Source: Pseudomonas extremaustralis (GTDB lineage Bacteria > Pseudomonadota > Gammaproteobacteria > Pseudomonadales > Pseudomonadaceae). From it: a stretch of DNA of 64,000 nt. The number at the start of each line of letters is the position of its first letter. The stretch's first letter is position 1. Where the stretch lies: NCBI RefSeq assembly GCF_900102035.1, contig NZ_LT629689.1, forward strand, positions 4,897,001-4,961,000, in the 5' to 3' direction. Of the stretch, positions 40,946 through 52,093 are shown one piece after another. The notes beneath the pieces are model-generated. The model had not been told where the DNA came from and did not search any database. It saw only the letters and a program-made list of their open reading frames with translations. The position numbers were made by a program, and so were the translations under genes.

Positions 40946-43225
40946 TCAGTCGTCCAGCAGCGGCAGTTGCAGGCTGAATGTCGTGCCTTTACCGACGATG
41001 CTTGCACAACTGATATGACCACCATGACGCCCCACAACAGCCTTGACCATGGTCAGCCCCAACCCCAAACCTTCGCTGCCCTGGGCGGAATCGAATCGCC
41101 GGTATTGGCTGAACAGCTGGGGTAAATCCTCAGCGGCAATCCCAGGGCCCTGATCGCTGATACAGCATTCCAACCAGCCTTGTGCGCTGCTGTGGCTCAG
41201 CCGTACCGTGGTGCCGGCCGGGGAGTATTTGATCGCGTTCTCCAACACGTTGAACAACGCACGCGTAAGCAATGATTGGTCAGCCAAAATCATGCCCTCG
41301 TCGGCTTCCTCCAGGTCATGGACCAGATGAATACCTTTGAGCTGGGCAATCACCGAGACCTGGTCAAAAGCATCCATCACTAACATGGCGAACAGGGTCG
41401 GCTGGAACTGGTAGCCATCTGCTTCGGCCTTTGCCAGTTGCACGAACGACTCGGTGAGACTCAAGGCGCGCCGAACCTGCTGCTCAATCAGCGTGAAGAC
41501 CGGCGATTCACTGTGGTGTACATCCAGCAGCGCGAGGATGGCCGAGTGTGGCGCGCGCAGATCATGGGATAGAAAGCGCAGCATGGTCTCGCGGTGTTGC
41601 TGGGCGTCGCGCTCCTTACTCAGGTCGGTCAGGCTCAACAGCCAGCCGAGGGTGATATCGCCTTCAGCCGGCAGCAACGGCGCCAATTCCATGCGCAGAC
41701 TGCGTTGATGGATGTCGCGAAACTCGACGAGTTCCAAGGCTGAAAGGGCAGGGCGCACACCGTTATGCAACGGTGGATAACCCAGGTCAGCCAATTGCTC
41801 CAGCAGGTTTTCGCCCACCAAGTCGTTGCCGAACACATCGCGGGCAATGCGGTTGGCCAGCAAGATATTGCCCCGAGGATCAGTGATCAACGTCGCCACC
41901 GGCAAGCACTCCAGGCCATCGGCCATAAAGCGGCGGGTATCGCGTGTACGACTGACAGCCTGCTCCAGGGCAAAAATACGCGCCTGTAATACATCGCCCT
42001 TGCTCGCAGGCGCGCGACGGCGCTCGGGCAGCACCTTGGGTTCGTTGTCCAGTCGCGCCAGTTCCCAGCCGAAATAGGAGAGGATCACGCTGAGGCGGCG
42101 CCAGTTCCAGATCAGGTAGCTCAGGAGTAAGCCAATCAGACACGCCGCCGGCGACCACCAGTGTCCCAGGCGCAACAGAGCCCATGACACAAACAAAGCG
42201 CCGGTCATGCAGCCCAGGGTCATCCACAGCGCATAACGTGGACGGTAGAGCAGCAAGCCCAGCAACAATGCGACCAGCAACGTCGCCATGGTCGCCGCCA
42301 GCCACCCGGGAAGGTCAACGACACTGCGTCCTTGCAACAATCCATTGAGTACATTGGCCTGGATCTCCACGCCTGCCGTGGTACCCACCGTCGAGGAAAG
42401 CGGTGTGACGAAGCGGTCGCCCATTCCGGAGGCTGTCGACCCGACCAGAATCAGGCGATCACGCAGCAACTCGGAGGGCACTTCACCGTGTAATACGCTG
42501 ACGTAGGACACGCTGGAAAAATGGATATGAGGCGCGATAAAAGGAATGCGAATCCTATGTTCCCGATGCCAGTCCTGAGTAGCCGATACCAACGGTTCTC
42601 CCGGCATCGACGACGGCAGGCCGCTCAGCTCGTATGCCAGCCATGCCAGTTGTGGCGCTGTGGCATTGGGTGGGCCTTCACGCAGATACAAACTGCGGAC
42701 GACACCGTCGCTGTCCGCTTCGACGTTGATATGCCCCACGCCCTTGGCACATTTGAGCAACGGCAGCATTTGCGTACCGGATTGGCTGTAGCTCGCGGCG
42801 CCTTCGTGCGCCAAGGGCAGCAATACATTCCCGGCATCGCATACGGCATCAGCCAGGCGTTTGTCATTGGCGGGGTCGCCGGGCTCGCTGAAGATCACAT
42901 CGAATAAGATCGCCGCCGGTTGCGCGGCACTCAGACGGTCGATCAGGTCGGCATGCACGCTGCGGGGCCAAGGCCATTGGCCAAGTTTCTTGAGGCTTGG
43001 GTCATCGATGGTGACCAACAGGATTCTCGGATCTACCGGTAGCGGGGTGAGCCGGCGAAGGCTGTCATACAACGGATTGTTCAAAGCGAGACCGGGGCTC
43101 AGCGACAAGTACGCCGTGATCGGCAATAGCAGCAAACCAATCCACAACCATTCACGCACCAGACCGTGGAACAAGCGCTGGGCATGGGTGGGTTGGCGTT
43201 TCTCGGGCTTGCCCCAGAGCATCAT
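40946..43225 (-). CDS. CHASE2-domain sensor histidine kinase
   Basis: A 759-residue membrane sensor. Order: N-terminal membrane segment (about 24-43); extracytoplasmic CHASE2 domain (about 50-300); three closely spaced membrane helices (about 308-328, 332-352, 358-375); coiled linker (410-430); PAS-like domain (about 433-535); HisKA with phospho-acceptor His554 in FLSHDLRAPH; HATPase with Asn663 (NVLENAIKYS), DQGPGI at 691-696 and GLGLGL at 719-724. All kinase boxes are intact. CHASE2 ligands are unknown. The divergent response regulator at 43664 is the likely partner. A FecR-type protein, which I recall as a common neighbour of CHASE2 sensors, is absent here. Confidence 0.93.
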   Translation of the reverse strand: MMLWGKPEKRQPTHAQRLFHGLVREWLWIGLLLLPITAYLSLSPGLALNNPLYDSLRRLTPLPVDPRILLVTIDDPSLKKLGQWPWPRSVHADLIDRLSAAQPAAILFDVIFSEPGDPANDKRLADAVCDAGNVLLPLAHEGAASYSQSGTQMLPLLKCAKGVGHINVEADSDGVVRSLYLREGPPNATAPQLAWLAYELSGLPSSMPGEPLVSATQDWHREHRIRIPFIAPHIHFSSVSYVSVLHGEVPSELLRDRLILVGSTASGMGDRFVTPLSSTVGTTAGVEIQANVLNGLLQGRSVVDLPGWLAATMATLLVALLLGLLLYRPRYALWMTLGCMTGALFVSWALLRLGHWWSPAACLIGLLLSYLIWNWRRLSVILSYFGWELARLDNEPKVLPERRRAPASKGDVLQARIFALEQAVSRTRDTRRFMADGLECLPVATLITDPRGNILLANRIARDVFGNDLVGENLLEQLADLGYPPLHNGVRPALSALELVEFRDIHQRSLRMELAPLLPAEGDITLGWLLSLTDLSKERDAQQHRETMLRFLSHDLRAPHSAILALLDVHHSESPVFTLIEQQVRRALSLTESFVQLAKAEADGYQFQPTLFAMLVMDAFDQVSVIAQLKGIHLVHDLEEADEGMILADQSLLTRALFNVLENAIKYSPAGTTVRLSHSSAQGWLECCISDQGPGIAAEDLPQLFSQYRRFDSAQGSEGLGLGLTMVKAVVGRHGGHISCASIVGKGTTFSLQLPLLDD

Positions 43226-43252
43226 AGGTCAAGGCACCTGGTTGGCCGGTGG

Positions 43253-43435
43253 CTAATAGAAAATGTCATAGACCTCGGTTTCTCCCTCCAGACCGTTCGC
43301 GTCGTAGGCCGACAAACGCCCGTGATAGAACGAAGCTTTGAGCCCAGTGAAGCTCATTTTCGACGCGCTGGAGAAGTTTTCCTGCTTGATGTTCATAAAG
43401 GCTTTATCGGTGGCGCCCTGCTGGGCATCAGACAT
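43253..43435 (-). CDS. Unrecognised 60-residue ORF upstream of the sensor kinase
   Basis: An ATG at 43435 opens 60 codons with Pseudomonas-like codon use (mostly G or C in third position), ending 27 bases before the kinase start. The product is hydrophilic and rich in Ser, Tyr and Gly, without signal peptide or membrane segment; phrases include FTGLKASFYHGRLSAYDANG. A weak AAAGGA ribosome site lies upstream, farther than usual. I do not recognise the family. It could be a small partner protein, or the 3' remnant of a larger gene lost when the locus was rearranged. Confidence 0.45.
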   Translation of the reverse strand: MSDAQQGATDKAFMNIKQENFSSASKMSFTGLKASFYHGRLSAYDANGLEGETEVYDIFY

Positions 43436-43438
43436 CAA

Positions 43439-43663
43439 CCGTCAGCTGATCCTTTTACTTAGCAACGGGAGCCGGTATCTTGCCCGATAGGTATCGAGAT
43501 CTTTCAATGGGTTAACAGCCCTTGATATCAGCGTACCGAGAGATCCAAGGGGCCGTTGAATCTGACCACAATTCTTCAGATTCAACGGCCGGCAACTGCG
43601 CAGTAAGTGCCCGGTGTTCACAGGCCGTCGGCTGCCAAATCGTGAGTAGAAAGGAACCTCGAC
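43439..43663. promoter_or_regulatory. Divergent control region of the two-component locus
   Basis: A 225-base gap between the minus-strand ORF/kinase unit and the plus-strand regulator. It holds the 15-base inverted repeat described at 43551-43590 and a ribosome site (GAAAGGAACC) for the regulator. No clear -35/-10 pair was picked by eye. Confidence 0.6.
43551..43590. promoter_or_regulatory. Perfect 15-bp inverted repeat with 10-base loop
   Basis: GGCCGTTGAATCTGA and its exact complement TCAGATTCAACGGCC enclose CCACAATTCT. There is no T tract after it, so a simple terminator is unlikely. It lies 73 bases before the response-regulator ATG. It may be a dimer-binding operator (autoregulation) or a leader-RNA stem-loop. 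Confidence 0.8.
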
Positions 43664-44386
43664 ATGCGTGTCGCAATACTGGATGACGAACCTGCTGAGT
43701 TGCAGCGGGTGGAACAGACACTGCGACAGATCCCCAGTCCCGTAGAGCAGCCCTGGTCACTGCATTGCTTCGAGCGCGGTGAAGACCTGCTGCGTCAGCT
43801 GCGCCGGGAAACCTTTGATCTGCTGATACTCGACTGGCAAGTGCCGGATATCACCGGTCTTGCATTGCTGCGCTGGGCGCGCGAACACTTGGAATCCCCT
43901 CCTGCCGTGATCATGTTGACCAGCCGCGATGCTGAGTCCGACATCGTCACGGCCCTGAACTGCGGCGCCGACGACTACGTCAGTAAACCCTTTCGCCCAA
44001 ACGAACTCAAAGCCCGAGTCACCGCAGTATTGCGCCGCCATGGCCTACAAAAGTCCACGACTCAGGAAGTACAAAGCTTTAACGACCTGATCTTCGATGA
44101 CGCCGAATTGACTGTCACCCGCGCCGGCAAACCGATCAATCTGACCGAGCGCGAATATCGCCTGGCTAGTTGCCTGTTCGCCAACCTGGCGCGACCGCTT
44201 TCCCGTGAATACCTCTATGAGCGTTTTTGGACTCACGAAGAAATGGTCTCATCTCGACCGCTGGACACACACATCTATCGGCTGCGGAACAAACTCGGGC
44301 TGACGGCGGATCGGGGTTGGCAGCTGTTGACGATCTACGGCTACGGGTATCGTTTGGAGAGTGTGGCGTCTACAACGGACAGCTGA
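43664..44386 (+). CDS. OmpR/PhoB-family response regulator
   Basis: A 240-residue two-component regulator. Receiver domain (1-118): acidic pair Asp7-Asp8, phospho-acceptor Asp57 (LLILDWQVPD), Thr86 and Lys108 (DYVSKPF). DNA-binding winged helix (about 140-232): LTEREYRLASCLF, SRPLDTHIYRLRNKLGL and the wing YGYGYRLES. Divergent from the CHASE2 kinase, its presumed partner. Target genes unknown; the inverted repeat just upstream is a candidate self-binding site. Confidence 0.93.
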   Translation: MRVAILDDEPAELQRVEQTLRQIPSPVEQPWSLHCFERGEDLLRQLRRETFDLLILDWQVPDITGLALLRWAREHLESPPAVIMLTSRDAESDIVTALNCGADDYVSKPFRPNELKARVTAVLRRHGLQKSTTQEVQSFNDLIFDDAELTVTRAGKPINLTEREYRLASCLFANLARPLSREYLYERFWTHEEMVSSRPLDTHIYRLRNKLGLTADRGWQLLTIYGYGYRLESVASTTDS

Positions 44387-44393
44387 CCCTTGA

Positions 44394-44409
44394 TGTTCCA
44401 CGTGGAGCA
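44394..44409. promoter_or_regulatory. parS-like centromere site, one mismatch
   Basis: TGTTCCACGTGGAGCA differs by one base from the ParB-binding consensus TGTTCCACGTGGAACA of pseudomonads. Intergenic, just after the response-regulator stop and 85 bases from the gyrB stop. Confidence 0.75.
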
Positions 44410-44437
44410 TTTTTGAAATCCTTGATCATCGCTCAAT

Positions 44438-44475
44438 AAAAAAGGCCAACGCTAAGCAAGCGTTGGCCTTTTTTT
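44438..44475. terminator. Bidirectional intrinsic terminator
   Basis: A six- to seven-A tract, stem AGGCCAACGCT / AGCGTTGGCCT and a seven-T tract. Serves the plus-strand regulator and the convergent dnaA-gyrB transcript. Confidence 0.92.
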
Positions 44476-44493
44476 GACAGCGGTTTCACCTGA

Positions 44494-48019
<3,526 letters not shown>

Positions 48020-48039
48020 CTAGCTTCTGCTGAGCATGA

Positions 48040-49143
48040 TTACAGACGCATCGGCATGACAACGTAAGCCGAGTCATCGTTGTCGGATTCTTGCACCAGC
48101 GCACTGCTGTTGGAGTCGGACAGAATCAGGCGAACCTGTTCGGTGGTCATCACCCCCAGCACGTCGAGCAGGTAGCTCACGTTGAAGCCGATTTCCAACG
48201 AGCCGCCGTTGTAGTCGACGCCCACTTCTTCTTCCGCTTCTTCCTGCTCCGGGTTGTTAGCCTGGATCTTCAGTTGACCGTTGGCCAATTGCAGGCGAAT
48301 ACCCCGGTACTTTTCGTTGGACAGAATCGCAGTACGGCTGAACGCTTCACGCAGGGCCTGGCGATCACCGACCACCAGCTTGTCACCGCCTTTAGGCAGC
48401 ACACGCTCGTAATCCGGGAACTTGCCGTCAACCAGCTTGGAGGTGAAGGTGAACTCGCCGGTAGTGGCACGGATATGGTGCTGACCCAGGACGATGCTGA
48501 CGTTACCTTCCGGCTCGGTGAGCAGACGCGCCAGTTCAAGGATACCTTTGCGTGGCACGATTACCTGGTGACGGTCGGGCTGACCGATATCGGCCTTCAT
48601 CGAACACATGGCCAGGCGGTGACCGTCGGTGGCCACGGCGCGAATAATGCCTTCCGACACCTCCAGGAGCATACCGTTGAGGTAATAACGCACATCCTGC
48701 TGGGCCATGGCGAAGCTGGTGCGCTCGATCAAACGGCGCAGTTTGCTTTGCTCCAGGCTGCAGGTCAGCGAACCTGGACCTTCTTCGACCGTAGGGAAAT
48801 CGTTGGCTGGCAGTGTGGACAGGGTGAAGCGGCTACGACCGGCCTTGACCACCAACTTCTGCTCGTCGACCTTGATGTCGATCAGCGCATCGTTCGGCAG
48901 GCTTTTGCAGATATCCATCAGCTTGCGCGCCGGCACAGTGATCTCACCCGGTTCAGCGGGCTCTTCCAACTGCACACGCCCCACCAGTTCGACTTCCAGG
49001 TCGGTACCGGTCAAGGACAATTGCTGGCCTTCGACAACCAGTAATACGTTGGAGAGCACCGGCAAGGTCTGTCGGCGCTCGACGACGCCTGCGACCAGTT
49101 GCAGGGGTTTCAACAGGGCTTCGCGTTGAATGGTGAAGTGCAT
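48040..49143 (-). CDS. dnaN: DNA polymerase III beta sliding clamp
   Basis: Ring-shaped processivity clamp, 367 residues in three similar domains. Opens MHFTIQREALLKPLQLVAGVVERRQTLPVL and ends with the conserved DDSAYVVMPMRL. Follows dnaA by 38 bases on the minus strand. Confidence 0.98.
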   Translation of the reverse strand: MHFTIQREALLKPLQLVAGVVERRQTLPVLSNVLLVVEGQQLSLTGTDLEVELVGRVQLEEPAEPGEITVPARKLMDICKSLPNDALIDIKVDEQKLVVKAGRSRFTLSTLPANDFPTVEEGPGSLTCSLEQSKLRRLIERTSFAMAQQDVRYYLNGMLLEVSEGIIRAVATDGHRLAMCSMKADIGQPDRHQVIVPRKGILELARLLTEPEGNVSIVLGQHHIRATTGEFTFTSKLVDGKFPDYERVLPKGGDKLVVGDRQALREAFSRTAILSNEKYRGIRLQLANGQLKIQANNPEQEEAEEEVGVDYNGGSLEIGFNVSYLLDVLGVMTTEQVRLILSDSNSSALVQESDNDDSAYVVMPMRL

Positions 49144-49181
49144 GGTCTAGTCCCTTGCCTTAATAAGCTGCGCTGGTGTCA

Positions 49182-50711
49182 TCAAGTAGTCAGTGTACGC
49201 AGCAGGTTCTTGTAGTCCTCGCGAATATCCGCGTCGGATTCCTTAAGTTCGTTGATCTTGCGGCATGCGTGCAAGACCGTGGTGTGGTCGCGCCCACCGA
49301 AGACATCGCCGATTTCCGGCAGGCTGTGGTTGGTCAACTCCTTGGAGAGTGCCATGGCCACCTGACGCGGACGTGCCACCGAGCGCGAACGGCGCTTGGA
49401 CAGCAGGTCGGAAATCTTGATCTTGTAGTACTCGGCCACGGTGCGTTGGATGTTATCCACACTCACCAGTTTGTCCTGCAGCGCCAGCAGGTCTTTCAAG
49501 GATTCGCGAATCAGCTCGATGGTGATGTCGCGGCCCATGAAGTGCGAGTGGGCGATGACCCGCTTGAGCGCGCCTTCCAGCTCACGCACGTTGGAGCGAA
49601 TGCGTTGGGCAATGAAAAACGCTGCGTCGTGAGGCAGGTCGACTTTTGCCTGGTCGGCCTTTTTCATCAGGATCGCCACACGGGTTTCCAGCTCGGGCGG
49701 TTCGACCGCGACGGTCAGGCCCCATCCAAAGCGCGACTTCAAGCGTTCTTCCAGGCCTTCGATTTCCTTCGGGTAGCGGTCGCTGGTCAAGATGACCTGC
49801 TGGCCGCCTTCAAGCAGGGCATTGAAGGTGTGGAAAAACTCTTCCTGGGAACGTTCCTTGCGGGCGAAAAACTGAATGTCATCGATCAGCAAGGCATCCA
49901 CGGAGCGATAGAACCGCTTGAATTCGTTGATAGCGTTGAGCTGCAGGGCCTTGACCATGTCAGCCACGAAGCGCTCCGAATGCAGGTAGACAACCTTGGC
50001 ATTCGGGTTCTTCTTTAATAGATGGTTACCCACAGCATGCATCAAGTGGGTCTTACCCAAGCCGACGCCACCATAAAGGAAGAGTGGGTTGTAACCGTGC
50101 TTGGGGTTATCGGCAACCTGCCAGGCGGCCGCGCGGGCCAGCTGGTTGGATTTACCTTCAACGAAGTTCTCAAAGGTAAAGGTGCGGTTCAGGTAGCTGG
50201 TGTGCTTGAGCGCGCCTTCGACCTGCACGGTGCGCTGTTCGGCACGCACAGGTGCCTGCTGGGAGCTGGCACCCGCCATGGGATCGAAGCTATCGCGAGA
50301 CGGCTCTTCATTGGCCGGCGGGTTTTTCTGAGCCGGTGATTTCGAAGGCGTCGGCGCAGGAGCCGGCGTGTTGTTGACGGGCGCTGGCGCCGCCTGGGCT
50401 TGCGATGCGGAAGCCGCCAACGGCGCATTGGGCGCAGCGCGAGGCGCAGCGCGAGGCGCAGAGCTGCGTTTGCTGCCTATTAATAAGGAGAGCACGGGCG
50501 CGAGGCCGTTGCCATGTTCATCGAGCAATTCGAGAACGCGACCCAGGTACTTCTCGTTGACCCAATCGAGAACAAAACGGTTGGGCGCATAGACGCGCAA
50601 CTCGTCGCCTTCGGCTTCGACCTGTAGCGGACGGATCCAGGTGTTGAATTGCTGGGCAGGCAGCTCATCGCGCAAAAGCTCCACGCACTGCTGCCAAAGT
50701 TCCACTGACAC
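49182..50711 (-). CDS. dnaA: Chromosomal replication initiator DnaA
   Basis: Binds DnaA boxes and melts oriC. 509 residues: domain I (1-80, [21 protein letters not shown]), a long Ala/Pro/Gln-rich domain II linker (about 82-165, with a short tandem PRAA repeat), the AAA+ domain III (Walker A GGVGLGKT at 214-221, Walker B LLIDDIQF) and the domain IV helix-turn-helix ([15 protein letters not shown]). The start is a GTG preceded by GGATCTCC. One exact DnaA box lies inside the gene (49453-49461). Confidence 0.98.
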   Translation of the reverse strand: MSVELWQQCVELLRDELPAQQFNTWIRPLQVEAEGDELRVYAPNRFVLDWVNEKYLGRVLELLDEHGNGLAPVLSLLIGSKRSSAPRAAPRAAPNAPLAASASQAQAAPAPVNNTPAPAPTPSKSPAQKNPPANEEPSRDSFDPMAGASSQQAPVRAEQRTVQVEGALKHTSYLNRTFTFENFVEGKSNQLARAAAWQVADNPKHGYNPLFLYGGVGLGKTHLMHAVGNHLLKKNPNAKVVYLHSERFVADMVKALQLNAINEFKRFYRSVDALLIDDIQFFARKERSQEEFFHTFNALLEGGQQVILTSDRYPKEIEGLEERLKSRFGWGLTVAVEPPELETRVAILMKKADQAKVDLPHDAAFFIAQRIRSNVRELEGALKRVIAHSHFMGRDITIELIRESLKDLLALQDKLVSVDNIQRTVAEYYKIKISDLLSKRRSRSVARPRQVAMALSKELTNHSLPEIGDVFGGRDHTTVLHACRKINELKESDADIREDYKNLLRTLTT

Positions 50712-51297
50712 GGAGATCCCCTAAGTTGAAAGCCGGTGAGGCAAAAACAGCCGCCATTGTAGCGGTCAGCCGTCCACTTATCCACATGTAGGTTGCGCAC
50801 AGGCCGGCCAAAATCAACGTGTTAACGCGAATAAAGCCGACCAATGGTCTGTGTATAAGCTCTGTGGATAAGCGCCCCTGAGCTCGTTGCACAAGTGGGG
50901 TCGAAAGTCTGTGGGTAACAGGCCTGTGGATAACAACCCATTCCACCCACAGCTTATCCGACAGCGCAGCACAGGCAGAGCACCGTTTCTCCCCCATGTT
51001 GTCATTCTCTGTACATCAGGTGGAATATGGGCTCAAGGTAGTTATCCACAGAGGAATTCCTGCCTAGCTTTTATAAGCTTTACAGAAAAGCTTTAAATAA
51101 CTTCCTTCTTTATTTTTATATCTATGGCATTGCTCGTGAAAGCCCAGCGGACAGAAAAGGGCTGATTGCCTATCAAAGATCTAATTCAAGGAAAAGCTGG
51201 TTGGAAATTGACCTAGAGGCTTGCTTTCTCTAGAATCGCCGGTCTCTTAAAACGGGGGCCATTCCGGCCCGTTGTGGACGAACCAGGTAACAACGCC
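50712..51297. other. Probable replication origin oriC (dnaA-rpmH gap)
   Basis: A 586-base gap at the strand switch between dnaA and rpmH. Exact DnaA boxes TTATCCACA at 50778-50786 and 51042-51050 (plus) and 50863-50871 and 50925-50933 (minus); a TTATACACA box at 50850-50858 (minus) and a TTACCCACA at 50910-50918 (minus). An AT-rich stretch at about 51061-51126 right after the last box is the candidate unwinding element. This matches the characterised P. putida and P. aeruginosa origins in location and layout. The gap also holds the dnaA and rpmH promoters. Confidence 0.9.
51208..51236 (+). promoter_or_regulatory. Putative sigma-70 promoter of rpmH-rnpA
   Basis: TTGACC (51208-51213), 17-base spacer and TAGAAT (51231-51236), a near-consensus pair 61 bases before the rpmH ATG. 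A strong promoter is expected for a ribosomal protein gene. Confidence 0.75.
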
Positions 51298-51432
51298 ATG
51301 AAACGTACTTTCCAACCAAGCACCATCAAACGCGCCCGTACCCACGGCTTCCGTGCTCGCATGGCTACCAAGAACGGCCGTGCTGTCCTGTCGCGTCGCC
51401 GCGCCAAAGGTCGTGCGCGTCTGGCAGTTTGA
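51298..51432 (+). CDS. rpmH: Ribosomal protein bL34
   Basis: A 44-residue, highly basic protein of the large ribosomal subunit: [18 protein letters not shown] at the start and Arg/Lys-rich to the end ([12 protein letters not shown]). Too short for usual ORF cut-offs. The ribosome site is AGGT/CAGGTAA nine bases upstream. Followed by rnpA within 13 bases. Confidence 0.98.
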   Translation: MKRTFQPSTIKRARTHGFRARMATKNGRAVLSRRRAKGRARLAV

Positions 51433-51445
51433 TAATCCGGTACTG

Positions 51446-51853
51446 GTGGTGAGTCAGGACTTCAGTCGGGAAAAGCGTTTGCTGACTCCCCGGCACTTCA
51501 AGGCAGTCTTTGACTCCCCCACCGGCAAGGTTCCGGGGAAAAATCTCCTGCTCCTTGCGCGTAACAACGATCTGGATCACCCCCGTCTCGGGTTGGTGAT
51601 CGGCAAGAAGAGCGTAAAGCTCTCCGTTGAGCGCAATCGCCTCAAGCGTCTGATGCGCGAATCGTTTCGCCTCCACCAGGACACTCTGGTTGGCTGGGAT
51701 ATTGTTATCGTCGCGCGCAAAGGCTTGGGGGACGTAGAAAACCCCGAATTGATTCAGCATTTCGGCAAGCTCTGGAAACGTCTGGCGCGTACCAACAAAC
51801 CAGCACCAGCAGTCAGCACCGAAACTGTAGGGGTAGACAGCCTTGATGCGTAA
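51446..51853 (+). CDS. rnpA: Ribonuclease P protein component
   Basis: Protein subunit of RNase P, which matures tRNA 5' ends. 135 residues with the RNR motif [16 protein letters not shown] and [17 protein letters not shown] near the N-terminus. The start is a GTG at 51446 (giving Met-Val-Ser-Gln-Asp) as in related pseudomonads; a second GTG three bases later is equally possible. The frame is open upstream through rpmH, but that part is not conserved. The end overlaps yidD by 8 bases. Confidence 0.94.
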   Translation: MVSQDFSREKRLLTPRHFKAVFDSPTGKVPGKNLLLLARNNDLDHPRLGLVIGKKSVKLSVERNRLKRLMRESFRLHQDTLVGWDIVIVARKGLGDVENPELIQHFGKLWKRLARTNKPAPAVSTETVGVDSLDA

Positions 51854-52091
51854 ACTGGCGCTCGTTCCGATCCAGTTTTATCGCTATGCCATTAGTCCTC
51901 TGATGGCCGATCACTGTCGTTTCTACCCCAGTTGTTCCTGCTACGCGTTAGAGGCCATAGAAAATCATGGTCTTCTGCGCGGTGGCTGGCTGACCTTTCG
52001 TCGTTTAGGTCGCTGTCATCCGTGGAATCCCGGTGGTTATGACCCGGTTCCACCTATCCCTACCTCCCGTTCTTCTTCGATGGCCGAGTAA
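51846..52091 (+). CDS. yidD: Membrane protein insertion efficiency factor YidD
   Basis: An 81-residue protein of the YidD family, with the cysteines in [15 protein letters not shown] and the stretch [15 protein letters not shown]. Membrane-associated; helps YidC-dependent insertion. Overlaps the rnpA end and precedes yidC by two bases. Confidence 0.95.
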   Translation: MRKLALVPIQFYRYAISPLMADHCRFYPSCSCYALEAIENHGLLRGGWLTFRRLGRCHPWNPGGYDPVPPIPTSRSSSMAE

Positions 52092-52093
52092 TC

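Noticed and set aside
50665..50997. 110-codon open frame across the oriC gap
   Set aside because: It overlaps dnaA and several DnaA boxes, lacks a ribosome site and resembles no protein.
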